From positions 30,205,501-30,269,500 of the forward strand of contig CP141130.1 of assembly GCA_035236585.1 (NCBI GenBank): a DNA stretch of 64,000 bases. Direction: 5' to 3'. The translations under genes and the position numbers were made by a program. Source of the stretch: Warburgia ugandensis (Eukaryota; Streptophyta; Magnoliopsida; Canellales; Canellaceae). Below, in pieces: positions 33,994 to 46,066 of this stretch. Every line of letters begins with the position of its first letter. The stretch's first letter is position 1. The notes beneath the pieces are model-generated. The model was not told the DNA's origin. It saw only the letters and a program-made list of their open reading frames with translations, and ran no database searches.

Positions 33994-36798
33994 TGTAATG
34001 CCCGAGCAATTTACGCTATTTTTAACAAAAATTGGACATCCTATAGGAAATATACTATGTTAAATGTTTTACTTTATTTAAAATAGTAAATGAAGGAATT
34101 TGTGAGGAAACTTGGTACCATTAGATTCTACTCAAAAAATGGAATCCAACACCTCAAAGAACGCCGAAAACGAAGTTTGTATGAAGAAGTTACGGCCGAT
34201 TAAAGATCAGGGGCATTTCTGTAATTTAAACTGAAAATGAAAAAGACAGAAAACGCAAGGGGCCATTTTGATAACAACACCCCGTCTTCTTCTTCCTCTA
34301 GACTTCTCTAGAAACCTTGTTTCCAGAGGTTTCTGCCACCGCCATAGCAAGGCTATAAAAAGCCCATCTCCCCCTCTTCAAAACACGATTTTTTCGGCTA
34401 TTTTGGGACTGGGGTTTTTGGCAAAAATTGGAAACCCGTCTCTAGCTTTCCCTACACATTCCGGCCAGGCCCGAGTCATCCCTACAGGCTGGCCATTTCC
34501 CCTCTCTTCACCTTTCCCCCTTTTTCCTTTGGTCTCACTGGAGATCGATCTGGTTTCCCCCCTTCTTCGAGTTTTCTAGCGACCAAGGGTTTAGGCAGGC
34601 GTTAAAGGAAACCTACCAGGCAGGAGGAGCGCCATCTCCGACTGCCCAGGTAAGCTCTCACCTCCCTCTTGCATTTTCTCCTCTATTTTCTCCTTTTTCC
34701 AGCCTAGATCCATGCTAGATCTGGTGGGTTCTGGCAGGAAATTTGTGAGTTTCTGGGGAAGGAAATCAAACGGGTGAATAACCCGTCCACAGTAACACGT
34801 CCCAGGGATGCACGGGTGTCCCTGGGGTGTGGGCGTCCCAAGGTGCACAAGCGTCCCTAAGGTGTGGGCGTCTCAGGGTGCACAAGCGTCCCATGGGTGT
34901 GTGGGTGTGATGCGCAACCATGCCGAGCTCCCTGGGGCAACTATCACATGTGTGCCGCGCATGGACAGATGCCTGACTCAACCAAGACGCATGAGTGTCC
35001 CAGGAACTAGGATGTGTGTGCAACCCCGCCTAAGACGCATTCGTGCAACGCCGTCTAGGACACGCACCCTAGCGTGCCATTCAGATGTGCGCACCGCACC
35101 ATTCGGACAGACGCATGTGAGCTAATGTGGTTTAGGTACAACCAGGGCATGCATCCTAGAACCTGTGGCGCAGGGCCCTAATTGACACATTTGGGTCGTC
35201 CATTAAGGCATGCACACGTCTTGGAAACCATGATGCACGGACCTAATGAGACTAGAAAGTTAGGATCAGAGGAAAATTTACAGAGTTAACCATTGAATAG
35301 TAGATCCACATCATAGGATCTAGCCTGACAAATGAATTAGGCAAGGACCCATGGACCCTAAAAGTAAAATCTAGCGATCTAATTTCTAAATAGATCGAAA
35401 TTGATAAGGACTCCTTGTATCCATTCATATCCAGGAGTTTATAAATGAGACCCAGGGTTGAGTTGAGTGATGAAGGACGCGACTCCAAGAGACTTTGAGG
35501 TAGGTGCTCTATCGCTATTAGACTTTTAAAAAGAGCCCATGATTGTTTTGAGAAGGCATGTTTTAAGTATAAGTTATATGACTTGTTTAAGCATGACTTA
35601 ATGAATTTAGCATGCATATGATAAATACATTATGCATAGACATGTTTTGCAAATAATTGCATAAATTGCATGATTTGTGGTTATTGAGTTATGAAAAAAA
35701 ATTGCATGTCGTTGAGCGGTACCAAAAGATGCTGGAGTTCCCAAAAGACGCTGGGTAGGCAGTTGTGAGTGCCAGGCAGTTGTGAGGGACCCAAAGAGGA
35801 CAGGTTTTGAAAAAGAGGTTTTCGCTTGTTTGATCTTATATGATTTGGGCTAATAAGCTCGTGGGCGCTATGCCGAGAGGTCTGGGGTGGCCTCCCAACC
35901 TCTACCACTATTAGGTGGAATGGGTACCACTCCCAAAAAGGGCATGTCCTTGCTTCGACTGCATGTGGTACAGGGGGCTACCAATGGTGTCACGACACTA
36001 GATCAAACTGTCATATGCCCTGTGGAGGCTACCACCCTTTGTCCCTAGGTACCCGGGGACCACATGGCGGTGAGGTTGTGGGCATAGTTGGGCCCTATGG
36101 TTTGAGGGTTTACTTGCATTATGCATATGGCATGACAGGAGGTTGATCGACCATACCATATATCCATGAGTTGGATTCAGTTGAGCATCCTATGCATATC
36201 ATTATGTTTATGATATATATATGATACTTTCGACTTAGATTATGCGATTCTTTAAGTCGTCAGTATTCCAATTCGACAATAGTTTTTAATATCGATATTG
36301 AACATGAATGTTCAAACATGCACATGTTTTAAAGAGCATATGATTTTAAACATAGCATGCATTGTAAAACTAGTAGTGATAGACTCCTACTGAGTATAGT
36401 ATATACTCACCCAATCCTTAGCATTTTTCAAGATAGCTCCATTCACGAGTAGAGGATGCCTATGTTAGTGCTACGAGCAAATAAATCAAAAGGAGACAAT
36501 CATACATGTAAGTAAACACTCCACCCTTTTGGAAATGTATTTGTATTTATTTACAGTTGGGCTATGAGCTGTGACTGGATAGACCTGGGAAGACATTTAT
36601 GATTTTTGAAAATTTCAAAAACTACTTTGGTTGTTGTGATAGCAAATGACACTCGGGGTTTTCAAAATGAGTTTAAAACAAAAGATTTTCTGCTGCATTG
36701 CATGGTTTTTATAAAATGGTTTTCAAATAGGGATGCATCCCGCCTTAGGAATTTAGATCTTGCATTTAAAAATGCATGGGAAAACCTAGGTCGTCACA
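33994..36798 (+). repeat. 3' LTR of B3
   Basis: 2805 bp, nearly identical to the 5' LTR, with scattered differences, many of them C/T or G/A changes at CG sites, and a small deletion near 34335. Confidence 0.9.
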
Positions 36799-37333
36799 CA
36801 TTCCTTATTGGCTCAAGTGGCTAACTCCGTTGGCTTCAAAGCTTGGATGGCTTAGCTTCTTTAGGTTTCCTTGTTAGACTAGAAAACCTAATGCATGGCT
36901 CCAATTTACATGCAAAGTGGTGGAATTGCATGGATTTTTGCATGGACCATTTTAATCACCTTTAATGCTTACTATTGCTTTTTTCCTTGCCTTAAGATGG
37001 TCTTGAACCTTGACCACACTTTGGGTTGATGCCATTTAGGCTTTGGTTTGATATTTTGATCTTGATCTTTAATTCTCATCTCAAATAATCTCGCCCTTAG
37101 GATCACCTTCTCAACACCTACAAAATATGAAAAACCTTAATTAAATGCTATAAAATTATGAAAATTCAAATACTTCAGATTAGCTCCTAAACCTAAAAAA
37201 TATCACACGTTTGAATTATTAGGTAAAAAATGCATGTGTTACAAATTTCTAGAAAAACCTGAAAATAACACCATAATTTATAATACATGGACTACTAATC
37301 GGGTACTTTTTGTACAAAATTAAGCACTTATCA

Positions 37334-39563
37334 AGTAGCCTATTGATATGGTGCAAGAACCACTTAATCCAATCATTAAAGAAGATATAGTAGAGGAGGA
37401 ATATTTTCAAGTGTTCAATGTAGGCACCTTAAACCTCTAAAATGACAGTTCCTAGAAAAATTGTATTCATGGTAATTCCTGATCATATCCTTCAGTCCCA
37501 TTTCCAAATCTCTAGGTGGTTGAAATACATCAATTACTGTGAAATTTTGAAGTGGAGTGAATTAATCCGGACACTCCTCCATGCTTAGAATTAAATTTAA
37601 TATTTGATAGAGTTAGGATTAGGATCCTTAGATTAGTTTAAGAATATGGTAGAATAACATAGATTGGTTAGATTAGTTAGTTGTAGGATCATTTAGTCGT
37701 ATTTGCACCAGATACAGATCACATCAACAGATCAATGCACTATCTTGGGAGTGTAGGGACCTTCTTTTTAATCCATCTCTCTTTACTTGGCTATTTCATT
37801 TGTCTATGGATTGTAGTTTTAAACATTAAGGACAATATTTAATTTAAGTTTGGAATGGTTTATTTCAAAATTTGATATGTTCATTTAGGCTTTAGAGTCA
37901 TTTTAGTAAGTTTTTGGAAAAAAAGTAATGAATTTTTTTTTTTTAATTTTGAAAAGAAACCTATGGAAAGTTCCTATACAAGGATGAGAATTTAGATTTT
38001 TTTACTATTCAACCTATCTTTTCAATTTTAGCTTATTAATAGATTTGTGTATAATTAGTTCACTATTTTATTCATCTTCTAAGATATTCCATGAAAAGTT
38101 AAGGTTGAAATAATTATTGCAAAAAATGGCTATAATAAATTAAGTTGGAGAGAAAATATAACTTAGGGATCCTAAAAAAGATAAGTGGAGACTATTAACC
38201 AATGTGAGTTTTAGCGCTTATCTTTCTTTTTAATGGCTATAAGTACATTCAAATTTTTCTTCAACGTACATTTATTTCCTAGTTTATCTCATTATTCTTA
38301 GGTTGGTCAACTATTGAGAAAACAATAGATAGAATATACAATTATTTCCAAAGTTTATGATCATCTGAAATCATATATAACCTAGAAAATGATAGAGATC
38401 ATCCTTGGTAAACCCAGAGCTTTTAGCTTTCCCTTAATTTTCCATTAGTTAACTCCTTGAGCCTTTAGAATAAGCTTTTCTTTCTAAACCCATTGACTAT
38501 TACCTTTATTGACCCCTTTAATATATCCATTACCTTGTTGTTTTGAAAATATGCAGAGATGATTGAAGAATATCTTGAAGAAAAGTATGAGTAATATAGT
38601 TCAAAAGATGAACCTCCAAAAAGGGATGAAAAAAAGAAGGACAAAAACTCAAAGAAAGGTTATATATCAAAAGAATGAGAAAAAGAAAAGATAGCCAATG
38701 AAAAAGGAAATGTTCATTATTATGATTATAAAAGAAAGTTGTGAATACTTTGTTAGAAGACCTTTACATAACTTCCTGACAACCTTTGCATATCCTTATA
38801 CCATTCTTTTGATAACCAGATCCTAAGCTTATGTTTCATCCTAATAGAAGTCCTAACGAGATCATAGGAGAAGTATAACTAAGATATGGTTATGAATGAA
38901 TAGGAATTTTGTAGAGTATAACATTCTTAATAGTTGGTATCCTTTATTGAGTACCATAATCAGATTTTCTCCAAGTTATCGTTCTTTTGCATGAAAATAT
39001 GTGTCAATTTCAAACTTGATAAACATTATTACACTCACACATTAATGAGAGATTTATACCTTTCTTAGTGACTTCTTTGTAATTGTTAAGTATATCCCAT
39101 GAGATTTGAAGTCAAAACATACATTTGGATAATAATTTAGTTACAATTTGCTTGAAAACCAATAATTATATATATATATATATATATATCAGCTATGTAT
39201 TCACACACATAGACACTCTGAGACTTGATTAATTAATGAGATATCTTTAGCATAAAGGTATGATTTTGAAATTTTGATCATTTCTATTATCATGCTAAGG
39301 TTACGAGTTAATATAAGTTGAGTACAAGAAAATTCTCTGAGGAAAATGAAGGACTTCATAAGGCTTTTTAAAATGCTTATGGTTAGCATTTATAGAAATT
39401 CTTAAGAGACTACAACTCGTTCACTAAGGCTAATTTAGGGGTTTATAGATTTTTTGCTTACAATAGATGCAAACAATGGCACCGACGAATGTGGTTAGGA
39501 TTTGCTTTTAAACTTCTTCTTTTCCATTTATGTAGTTTTGCTTGAGGACTAGCAAAATCTAAG
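37334..39563 (+). mobile_element. C array: 3' internal region of the first copy
   Basis: It matches 50220-52971 along its length: the same start (a short phrase that resembles the last residues of pol, F-x-V-F-x-x-x-x-L-K), the same post-pol non-coding text and the same end before the LTR. Its left part is cut off by element A, which is inserted here. An AT repeat is at 39167-39189. Confidence 0.75.
39167..39189. repeat. (TA)n microsatellite
   Basis: Eleven TA units in the post-pol region of the first C copy. Confidence 0.95.
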
Positions 39564-39593
39564 TGTATTTTATGGGTACAAAAATATTACATA

Positions 39594-39649
39594 CATATCC
39601 CTAAATTTAGAAGGTTCTAACCATATCCCTAAATTTAGAAGGTTCTAAC
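39594..39649. repeat. Two tandem 28-bp copies
   Basis: CATATCCCTAAATTTAGAAG plus GTTCTAAC occurs at 39594 and 39622. The matching place in the 3' LTR (~53010) does not have it. Confidence 0.95.
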
Positions 39650-40651
39650 CCCATAAATCACTTAATTATCACTAATTAAGTTTAATTATATTAATTTGCA
39701 AGTCTAGGGTACAAATTAAAAAATGCACAAAATTGCTAATTTTATCCCTACAAGTGCAATTTCACTTTCCCAGCTACATCATGGTACATTTACCAAAAAT
39801 GAAGTCTTGGAGGTTAAAAATGATTATTGGGTGTCACTTTCAAAGTTAGAGTGGTCAAAAACCCCAGATACAACTCCTACTCAAATAAGGGTGAAAAGGT
39901 GGCAAAATATCAATTCAAGCACACTTGCATATATTTCACCAACTTAAAAGGCTTAAGAGAGTAGGTCAATTCACATACAATGAAAGCTTCTCATAAAGAA
40001 AAGAAGAATGAGGCCACCTGAAGACTTTTTACCTAATTTCTCTCTCCTACTCAACTAAAAGAAGAAGATCAACCAATGATTGGATGTCTTGTCCATACAA
40101 GGTGTTGAAGTACAATTGGTCCACATGAGCAGATGCAATTCTACGAGAATTAATGACATTCATCTTAGGGCAAGCCAATCCAATGGTGGAAAGAAATTAA
40201 TGTTTTAAGGAAGATCTAAATGGAATCTCATCCATCCATTCAACGGTAAGTATGATCTAAGGGTTAGGATTGAAGTGAAGCAAAGAATGAAACCCTAGCC
40301 ACCTTTTCTACATTAAAAATCCAACCCAAAACTCAATGAAAAGGAAGATCTCAACCACCCATCTTGGTCCAAAATCCATCTCATCATAGGGTTTCTAAAA
40401 ACGTACACACACCCAAATTGGAAAACATCCCCCCCTTATAGGACTTCCTAATTGAATGACCTTGATTTCCACCACCTACTTTCCATCTCTCCCACTTCCC
40501 TTCCCATATCTTTCCATTCCCACTCATTTCTTACCTTTTCATTAACTTGCTTCACTCCTTTTCCAACTCACTGCCTTCCAAATTTAAAAAGATGCCCCCC
40601 CAACCTACCACTTTCAATGTTTGACCATAGTCGACCCACCTTCCTCATTTG

Positions 40652-43277
40652 TGTAATGCCCTGACCAATTTACGCTATTTAACAAAAATGAATTGGACAT
40701 TCTATAGGAAATGAAAAGTTCACTTTTTGGAAATAAGGGTATTTTGGTCATTTTACTATTCACCCTGACTGAACCCAGAAATTTGGTCCTAAGAATGGTA
40801 TCATTAGGTGCATCTCAGAAAAAGAAATCTAACAAGACCAAAATCACCCAAAACGGAGTTAAAATGAGCAAGTTATGGCCCTTTGAAGTTCAAGGGCAAA
40901 AATGTAATTTTTACTAAAAAAAAGGAATTTAGCCTACAAAACACAGGGGCCCGTTTTGATACGGGCACCCCTCTTCTTCAACCTCTTAGAGGGTTCTAGA
41001 ACGGTGGTGATTGGAGGAGAAATCACCACCATTATGGAGGTTTCTCCACCGCCATCCAAGGGCGGTGAGAGCCCCCTCCAGAACCCTCTTATAGCTCTAT
41101 AAATAGAGCTCTTAGGCGCCTCTAATGGCAGCCCAAAAGCTTGGGAAAAACCCATTTTGGAAAAGCAACCAAGAGGAGAAACGTGAAGAAAAACCCAGCA
41201 ACGAGCCAGGTATGCCCAAAATCCCTCAAAACCCGTCTTCACCTTTGTCCTAGGCTAAGTTTCCCTAAGTTTTTGCATGTAAAATCATGCAAAACAGATC
41301 CCTAAAGCGTCACAAAGGACCCAGGGACGATCCCTGGTCCGCACTGGTTCGACAGGGTTGAACCAGGGCATCCCGAGGACACCCCAGTCCCCTAACGAAC
41401 GAAACGCATGCTGTGCGTCGAGAAAACCAGACGGGCGCGTCCGTGGACGCGCCTGCAAAAGAGAATGTCGGGCGAAAGATGGGTACGTCTGCAGATGCAC
41501 CCGCTGAGGCGCCTGCCGCTGACGTGGGACCCACTAGCGTCCCAGGCTTCGACCTTGCTTCGTTTGACCCTTTTATGTACACGCAGCACTAAAAATGCTA
41601 TAACTTGAGATCTAGGGCTCCGATTGAGGCGCCGCAAAAGGAATTCTATCCGTGTCGATGACGTGGGCACATCCAAACTATAAAATAACTAATCAAGGCC
41701 CAATCTAAGGTGGTCATGACCCTTAGACTATGATAGTGGTGCGGGTCCACTAAATCCTTGAAAACTTGATGATGCCAAGGTCCAATTAGGACCTTAGGAC
41801 ACCCATAGGCATGAGGATGAACCCTTAATGCCTAAGTAGTAAGACCAACCACTCTAAAGCCTGTAAAAGATAAGCCAAACTAACCTTGATTCCCCAAACC
41901 ATGTTCAGGAGCGTACGAGGACAAAGGGGTTAACGCGACCTAGCCAGGTAGGTGCTCTGTCGCTACTAGACTTTTTAAAAGAGCCATGATTGTTTTGTAG
42001 AATACATGTTTTAAGTATATGACTTGTTTAGCATGACTTAATTCAGCATACATATGATAAATGCTTTATGCATAGATATGTTTTGCAAATAATTGTATAT
42101 ACATTATGCATAGATATGTTTTGCAAACAATTGCATACATTGTATGATTTGTGAGCATTGAGTTTTTCAAAAATTGCATGTCCTTGAGGGTTACCAAAAG
42201 ACGCTGGAGTGCTCAAAAGACGCTGGGGAGGCAGTTGTGAGGTCCAGGCAGTTGTGAGGGACCCAAAGAGGACAGGTTTTTGAAAAAGAGATTTTCACTT
42301 GTTTGATCTGATATGATTTGGACTGATAAGCTCGTGGGCACTATGTCGAGAGGTTTGGGTTGGCCTCCAGCCTCTACCACTATTAGGTGGATGGGTACCA
42401 CCCCCAAAAAGGGCAACGTCCCTACATCGACTGCATGTGGTACAAGGGGCTACCACTGGTGTCATAGCACTTGGTCAATGTGTCATTGGCCCCATTGAGG
42501 CTATGACCGAGTGTTCTCAGGTACCCGGGGACCACACGGTGGCGAGATCGTGGGCATAGTTGGACCCTATGGTTTAAGGATTTATTTGCATTGCATATGG
42601 CATGACATGAGATTGGTCGACCATACCAGATATCCATGAGTTGGATTTAGTGGAGCATCTTATGCATATCATTATGTTTATGATATATGATACTTTCGAC
42701 TTGGATTATGCTACTCTTTAAGTCTTCAGTATTTCAATTCGACGGTGGTTTTTAATATCAATATTGAACGTGATTGTTCGAACATGCACATGTTTTTAAG
42801 AGCATATGATTTTAAACATAGCATGCATTGCAAAACTAGTAGTGATAGACTCCTACTGAGTATAGTGTATACTCACCCTATCCTTAACATTTTTCAGGAT
42901 AGTTCCACTCACAAATAGAAGACATCTCAGGAGATATTAGTGCTACGAGCAAGTGAATAAACAAAGGAGACAACTATACATGTGGGTAAATTCTCTACCC
43001 TTTTGGACATGTATATGTATTTATTTACAGTTGGGCTGTGTGTTGTGACTGGATAGACCTGGGGAAAAACATTTATGATTTCTGAAGTTTTTCAAGAAAC
43101 TACTTTGATTGTTGTGAAAGCAAATGACACTTGGGGTTTTCAAAATGAGTTTAAAACCAAAGACTTTCCACTGCATTGCATGGTTTTCATTGCATTGATT
43201 TTCAAATAGGGATGCATCCCCCCTTAGGAATTTAGATATTGCATTTAAAAATGCATGGGAAAACCTGGGTCATCTCA
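40652..43277 (+). mobile_element. B4: solo B-family LTR
   Basis: 2626 bp, from TGTAATGCCCTGACC to GGGTCATCTCA, flanked by the exact duplication ATTTG (40647-40651 and 43278-43282). It has no internal region, so it arose by LTR-LTR recombination. It belongs to the second B subfamily, with the GAAAAGTTCACTTTTTGG block shared with B6, although its first ~60 bp are like B5. Frames in its GC-rich part (40934-41676) are on both strands and not protein-like. Confidence 0.9.
41096..41107 (+). promoter_or_regulatory. TATA box in the B4 LTR
   Basis: CTCTATAAATAG, a textbook TATA box, repeated in B6 (57719-57731). A donor-like CAG/GTATGC follows ~100 bp later (41207-41212). Confidence 0.65.
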
Positions 43278-43519
43278 ATTTGTCTCTCTTCCTTCCCTTC
43301 TAAGCAATCTTTTTCTGCTCACGAACAAATCGTCTTTCCTTCCTTTATTTTTCCCCATTTCCCCATTTCATTATTAGTCCAACTTTGAAATTCAAGTAAA
43401 ACACTTTCTTAATATGGAACCATGCCTCCTCCCTTTTGGATGCACGTACTAATTCCAATTGAACTCCCTACTTTCCATCCCAAGCTACTTCTTTCTTTCT
43501 TCTTCCTATTTTCTTCTAT

Positions 43520-46066
43520 TGTGATTTTAAAGTTAAACTTTTAAGTGCACAAATCGGTACAATAATTCACTTGATGGGGGTCGATCCCATGAGGAATTGA
43601 ACAGTTATGAGATTAGTGGTCCCTACTTGAACTATTTAACCTAGCTAAAAGAATTGGATTTAACCTAAACTAAGGAATGAATTGCCATGAAAACATGACA
43701 TAAGTTTAAAATATGAAATGATAAAACAAGCTAAAAGTAAACAAGCTAAAACTTAGAAACTTTCCTAAGTCATCCTTTTTAAAAATAGAACTTTCCTAAA
43801 ATTACAAAAAATTCCCTCAAAATTGAAATTATAAACTAATCAAACTAATCCCCAAAATGGCAACTAACTAGGAATAACTAATGCAACCTTACATGATTAA
43901 TTCCATCAACTAAAACATGTAAAACAAAGATAACATGGTGCATGGAAGTATGAGATTTAACCAATGATGGAAAGAATGCATATATGAAACATGGAAAGTG
44001 CACATGAACAATGGTGCAAACTAAGTTAGCATGGAATGCATGAAACTTACTTAACTAAAGCATGAAAATCTAAGCAAAGCAAGCAACTATCTAAGGGGCA
44101 CACTTCAAGACCATGTGCATGCCGCGTGGGGTTGTGCACGTGGTTCTTGAATGTGGTGTGTGTGTTTTCCTAAGTGCAAAACAAACCTAAAGGTGCACAT
44201 AATCTAAGTTAAATGATGCATGAAATTTAGCATTAAGAAATCAATTAAACATCCATTAAAAACACACACACACACACACACACACAGAAAATTTAAACCA
44301 CAAAAAATATTTATGAAAAGTAAACTTCAAACATGAATCAAACTTAAATCTCATTGAATATCAATTGGATACAAATGTGCTACACATCATTCAATGATTT
44401 AATTGCAGCCAAAAATAAAGATCATGCATCTTCCCATACTCAATTCCTAAACATGCATGTAATATCTAAGAGACATATAAAGGAAACAAGGAAAAAAATT
44501 GGGAAAGAAAGCAAGAGATGGGCAAAGCAATTTAGGAATTCAAGAAGCAAGGAACTTGATCTAAGAACCACACTCTCTTGGCTGTCACTACAAGAGAGTT
44601 GTAGCCTTTAGATTCAAGGGTCTAAAAGACTAACTAAAGGCAAACACTCAAAGGAAGAAAAGGAATAAACAAGGATGTAAAGCAAAGTAAGTTAATCATG
44701 AAATCAAGGAACAAACAAGCAACAAAACAAGGATTCAAGGCAAAGAACAAACCTTAACTTAAGGATGTAAAAAAAAATGATCAAAACCCAAAGTGAATAT
44801 GCATGGAATGGCTGGAGGAGATGGGCTGCCATGAACAACATCATTGAAGTTCTTAGCAAGGGAGAAGGGTGTAGATGCCTCCTTCTTAGGAGGGGGCATT
44901 CTCCCCTTCTCCAAGAAAGATTCCCCTTAAAAGCCCCTCCAATCTTCCAATCTCTTATATAGGATGGCTGCTATCCAAAGGAAAACCTAGGGGAGAGGTG
45001 AGGTGGCAAGAAGGATTTAGTTAACTAGAACAACTAAGAGGGATCTTAGAGGGGGATAAGGTAGGGAAGGTGTGATGCAAGGAGGGGAGGAAAGAGATGG
45101 ATACGAAAAGATAAGGAGGGGGAGGTGAAGTGGTAAGAGATAATTGGCTAAGAAGTTTCTTAGGAAGTGGAGATTGGTTAGATCGCTGGAATAGAAGTTT
45201 AGGAAGGTGGAAGAATCTTAGAAAGATAGGACTCTTGAATGCAAAGTGAAATTCGTAGTACCCTTAGTTGTGAGGTGGAAAGTGGGAAAAATGTGGAAAA
45301 TTTATGGAAAAGCAATAAAAAATGTAGAGGTATTTTCCTATTGGTCCACATGTCACCTTATCCCAATGGATTTTTCCTTAATTATCTACAAAATATTCCC
45401 ATATCCCAAGGATAATTCTTTGGATTTTTCTCCAATAATGGCCTTCCATGTAGCTTGGCTCATGTGGCTTGATGGCTAACTTTGAGAGCTCTATTGGCTT
45501 GGCTTCATGGCTAGCTTTGATGGCTTTCTTAGCTTGGCTTGGTGGCTCAAATCCTTGGATTTGGTGGCTGGCTAGGCTCCTTAAGTTGTCACCTTCTTCA
45601 TGGCTTGAATATTGCTAAGTGGCTTAAGTGAAAAATTCATGCAAAGGTAGTAGACTTTGTATGACTTGCGCATGGGCCCACTTTGGCTACCTTTGACTCC
45701 TCCAATTCCATCTTTTGCATGCTTTAAGATAATCATGATCATTGATATCATGTTAGATTAATGACTTTTAAGCTTTGACTTGATCTTTTGATCTTGATTT
45801 TTAATTTTTATCTCGATCGATCTCAGTCATTGGATCATTATCTTGGTCCCTATAAAAAGTGAAAAAATCTAATTAATTTCTAAAAAATATGATTAATTAA
45901 ATACTTATCTTGGATTAGCCACTAAACCTATAATATATCAAGTTTTTGGTCTTTAAGGTTAGAAATGCATATTATGAATTTCGGCCAAAAACCTATTTTA
46001 CTCCTATAAGTTAGATTACATGGGTAACTAATTAGGTGGTTTTTATGTAAAATTAAACACTTATCA
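43520..46066 (-). mobile_element. D2: solo LTR of the D/A type
   Basis: On the minus strand it starts TGATAAGTGTTT at 46066 and ends ...AAAATCACA at 43520. It shares the GTCGATCCCATGAGGAAT-type end and several blocks (44870-45060) with D1 (2870-3060). It splits the middle C LTR. No clear target duplication is seen (TCTAT on the left, CCTTC on the right), so the edges may have decayed. A CA repeat lies at 44262-44286. Confidence 0.75.
44262..44286. repeat. (CA)n microsatellite
   Basis: Twelve CA units inside D2, absent from D1. Confidence 0.95.

Larger units (their letters stand above)
27643..36798 (+). mobile_element. B3: complete, non-coding Ty3/gypsy-like retrotransposon
   Basis: Two nearly identical LTRs of ~2.8 kb flank 3.5 kb of internal sequence with a primer site and a polypurine tract. 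The target duplication CATTC is exact (27638-27642 and 36799-36803). The uninterrupted version of the target can be seen in A's other LTR at ~4875. The bases before the 3' LTR (GAGGACGAAATTC then AAGGGGG) are the typical end of plant chromovirus pol, so a Tekay/Del-like parent is likely. No frame over ~80 codons in the interior looks like Gag or Pol, so the copy was probably mobilised in trans. The close LTR match makes it one of the youngest insertions here. Confidence 0.9.
1..37333 (-). mobile_element. Element A: nested Athila/Tat-like Ty3/gypsy retrotransposon
   Basis: On the minus strand the order is LTR (37333 down to 25556), a primer-binding-like region, gag remnant, protease, reverse transcriptase, RNase H, integrase, a long non-coding post-pol region, a polypurine tract, then the second LTR (5367 down to 1). 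Both LTRs begin TGATAAGTG and share long stretches of sequence, for example around 361-420 and 26030-26090. The pol order and the wording of the protease, RNase H and integrase match plant Athila/Tat Ty3/gypsy elements. The interior is split by a pararetrovirus and element B1, the 3' LTR by D1 and the 5' LTR by B3. The 3' LTR runs off the left edge of the window. All coding parts are broken, so the element cannot move by itself. Assignment to Ty3/gypsy is firm; the exact lineage is inferred from remembered family motifs. Confidence 0.85.
25556..37333 (-). repeat. 5' LTR of element A (interrupted by B3)
   Basis: On the minus strand it starts TGATAAGTGCTT at 37333 and ends ...GCTACA at 25556. 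Without B3 it is ~2.6 kb. It aligns by eye with the other LTR of A. Confidence 0.8.

Noticed and set aside
44354-44611. 85-codon plus-strand frame in D2
   Set aside because: Inside a solo LTR, with no domain and no conservation in D1 or A.
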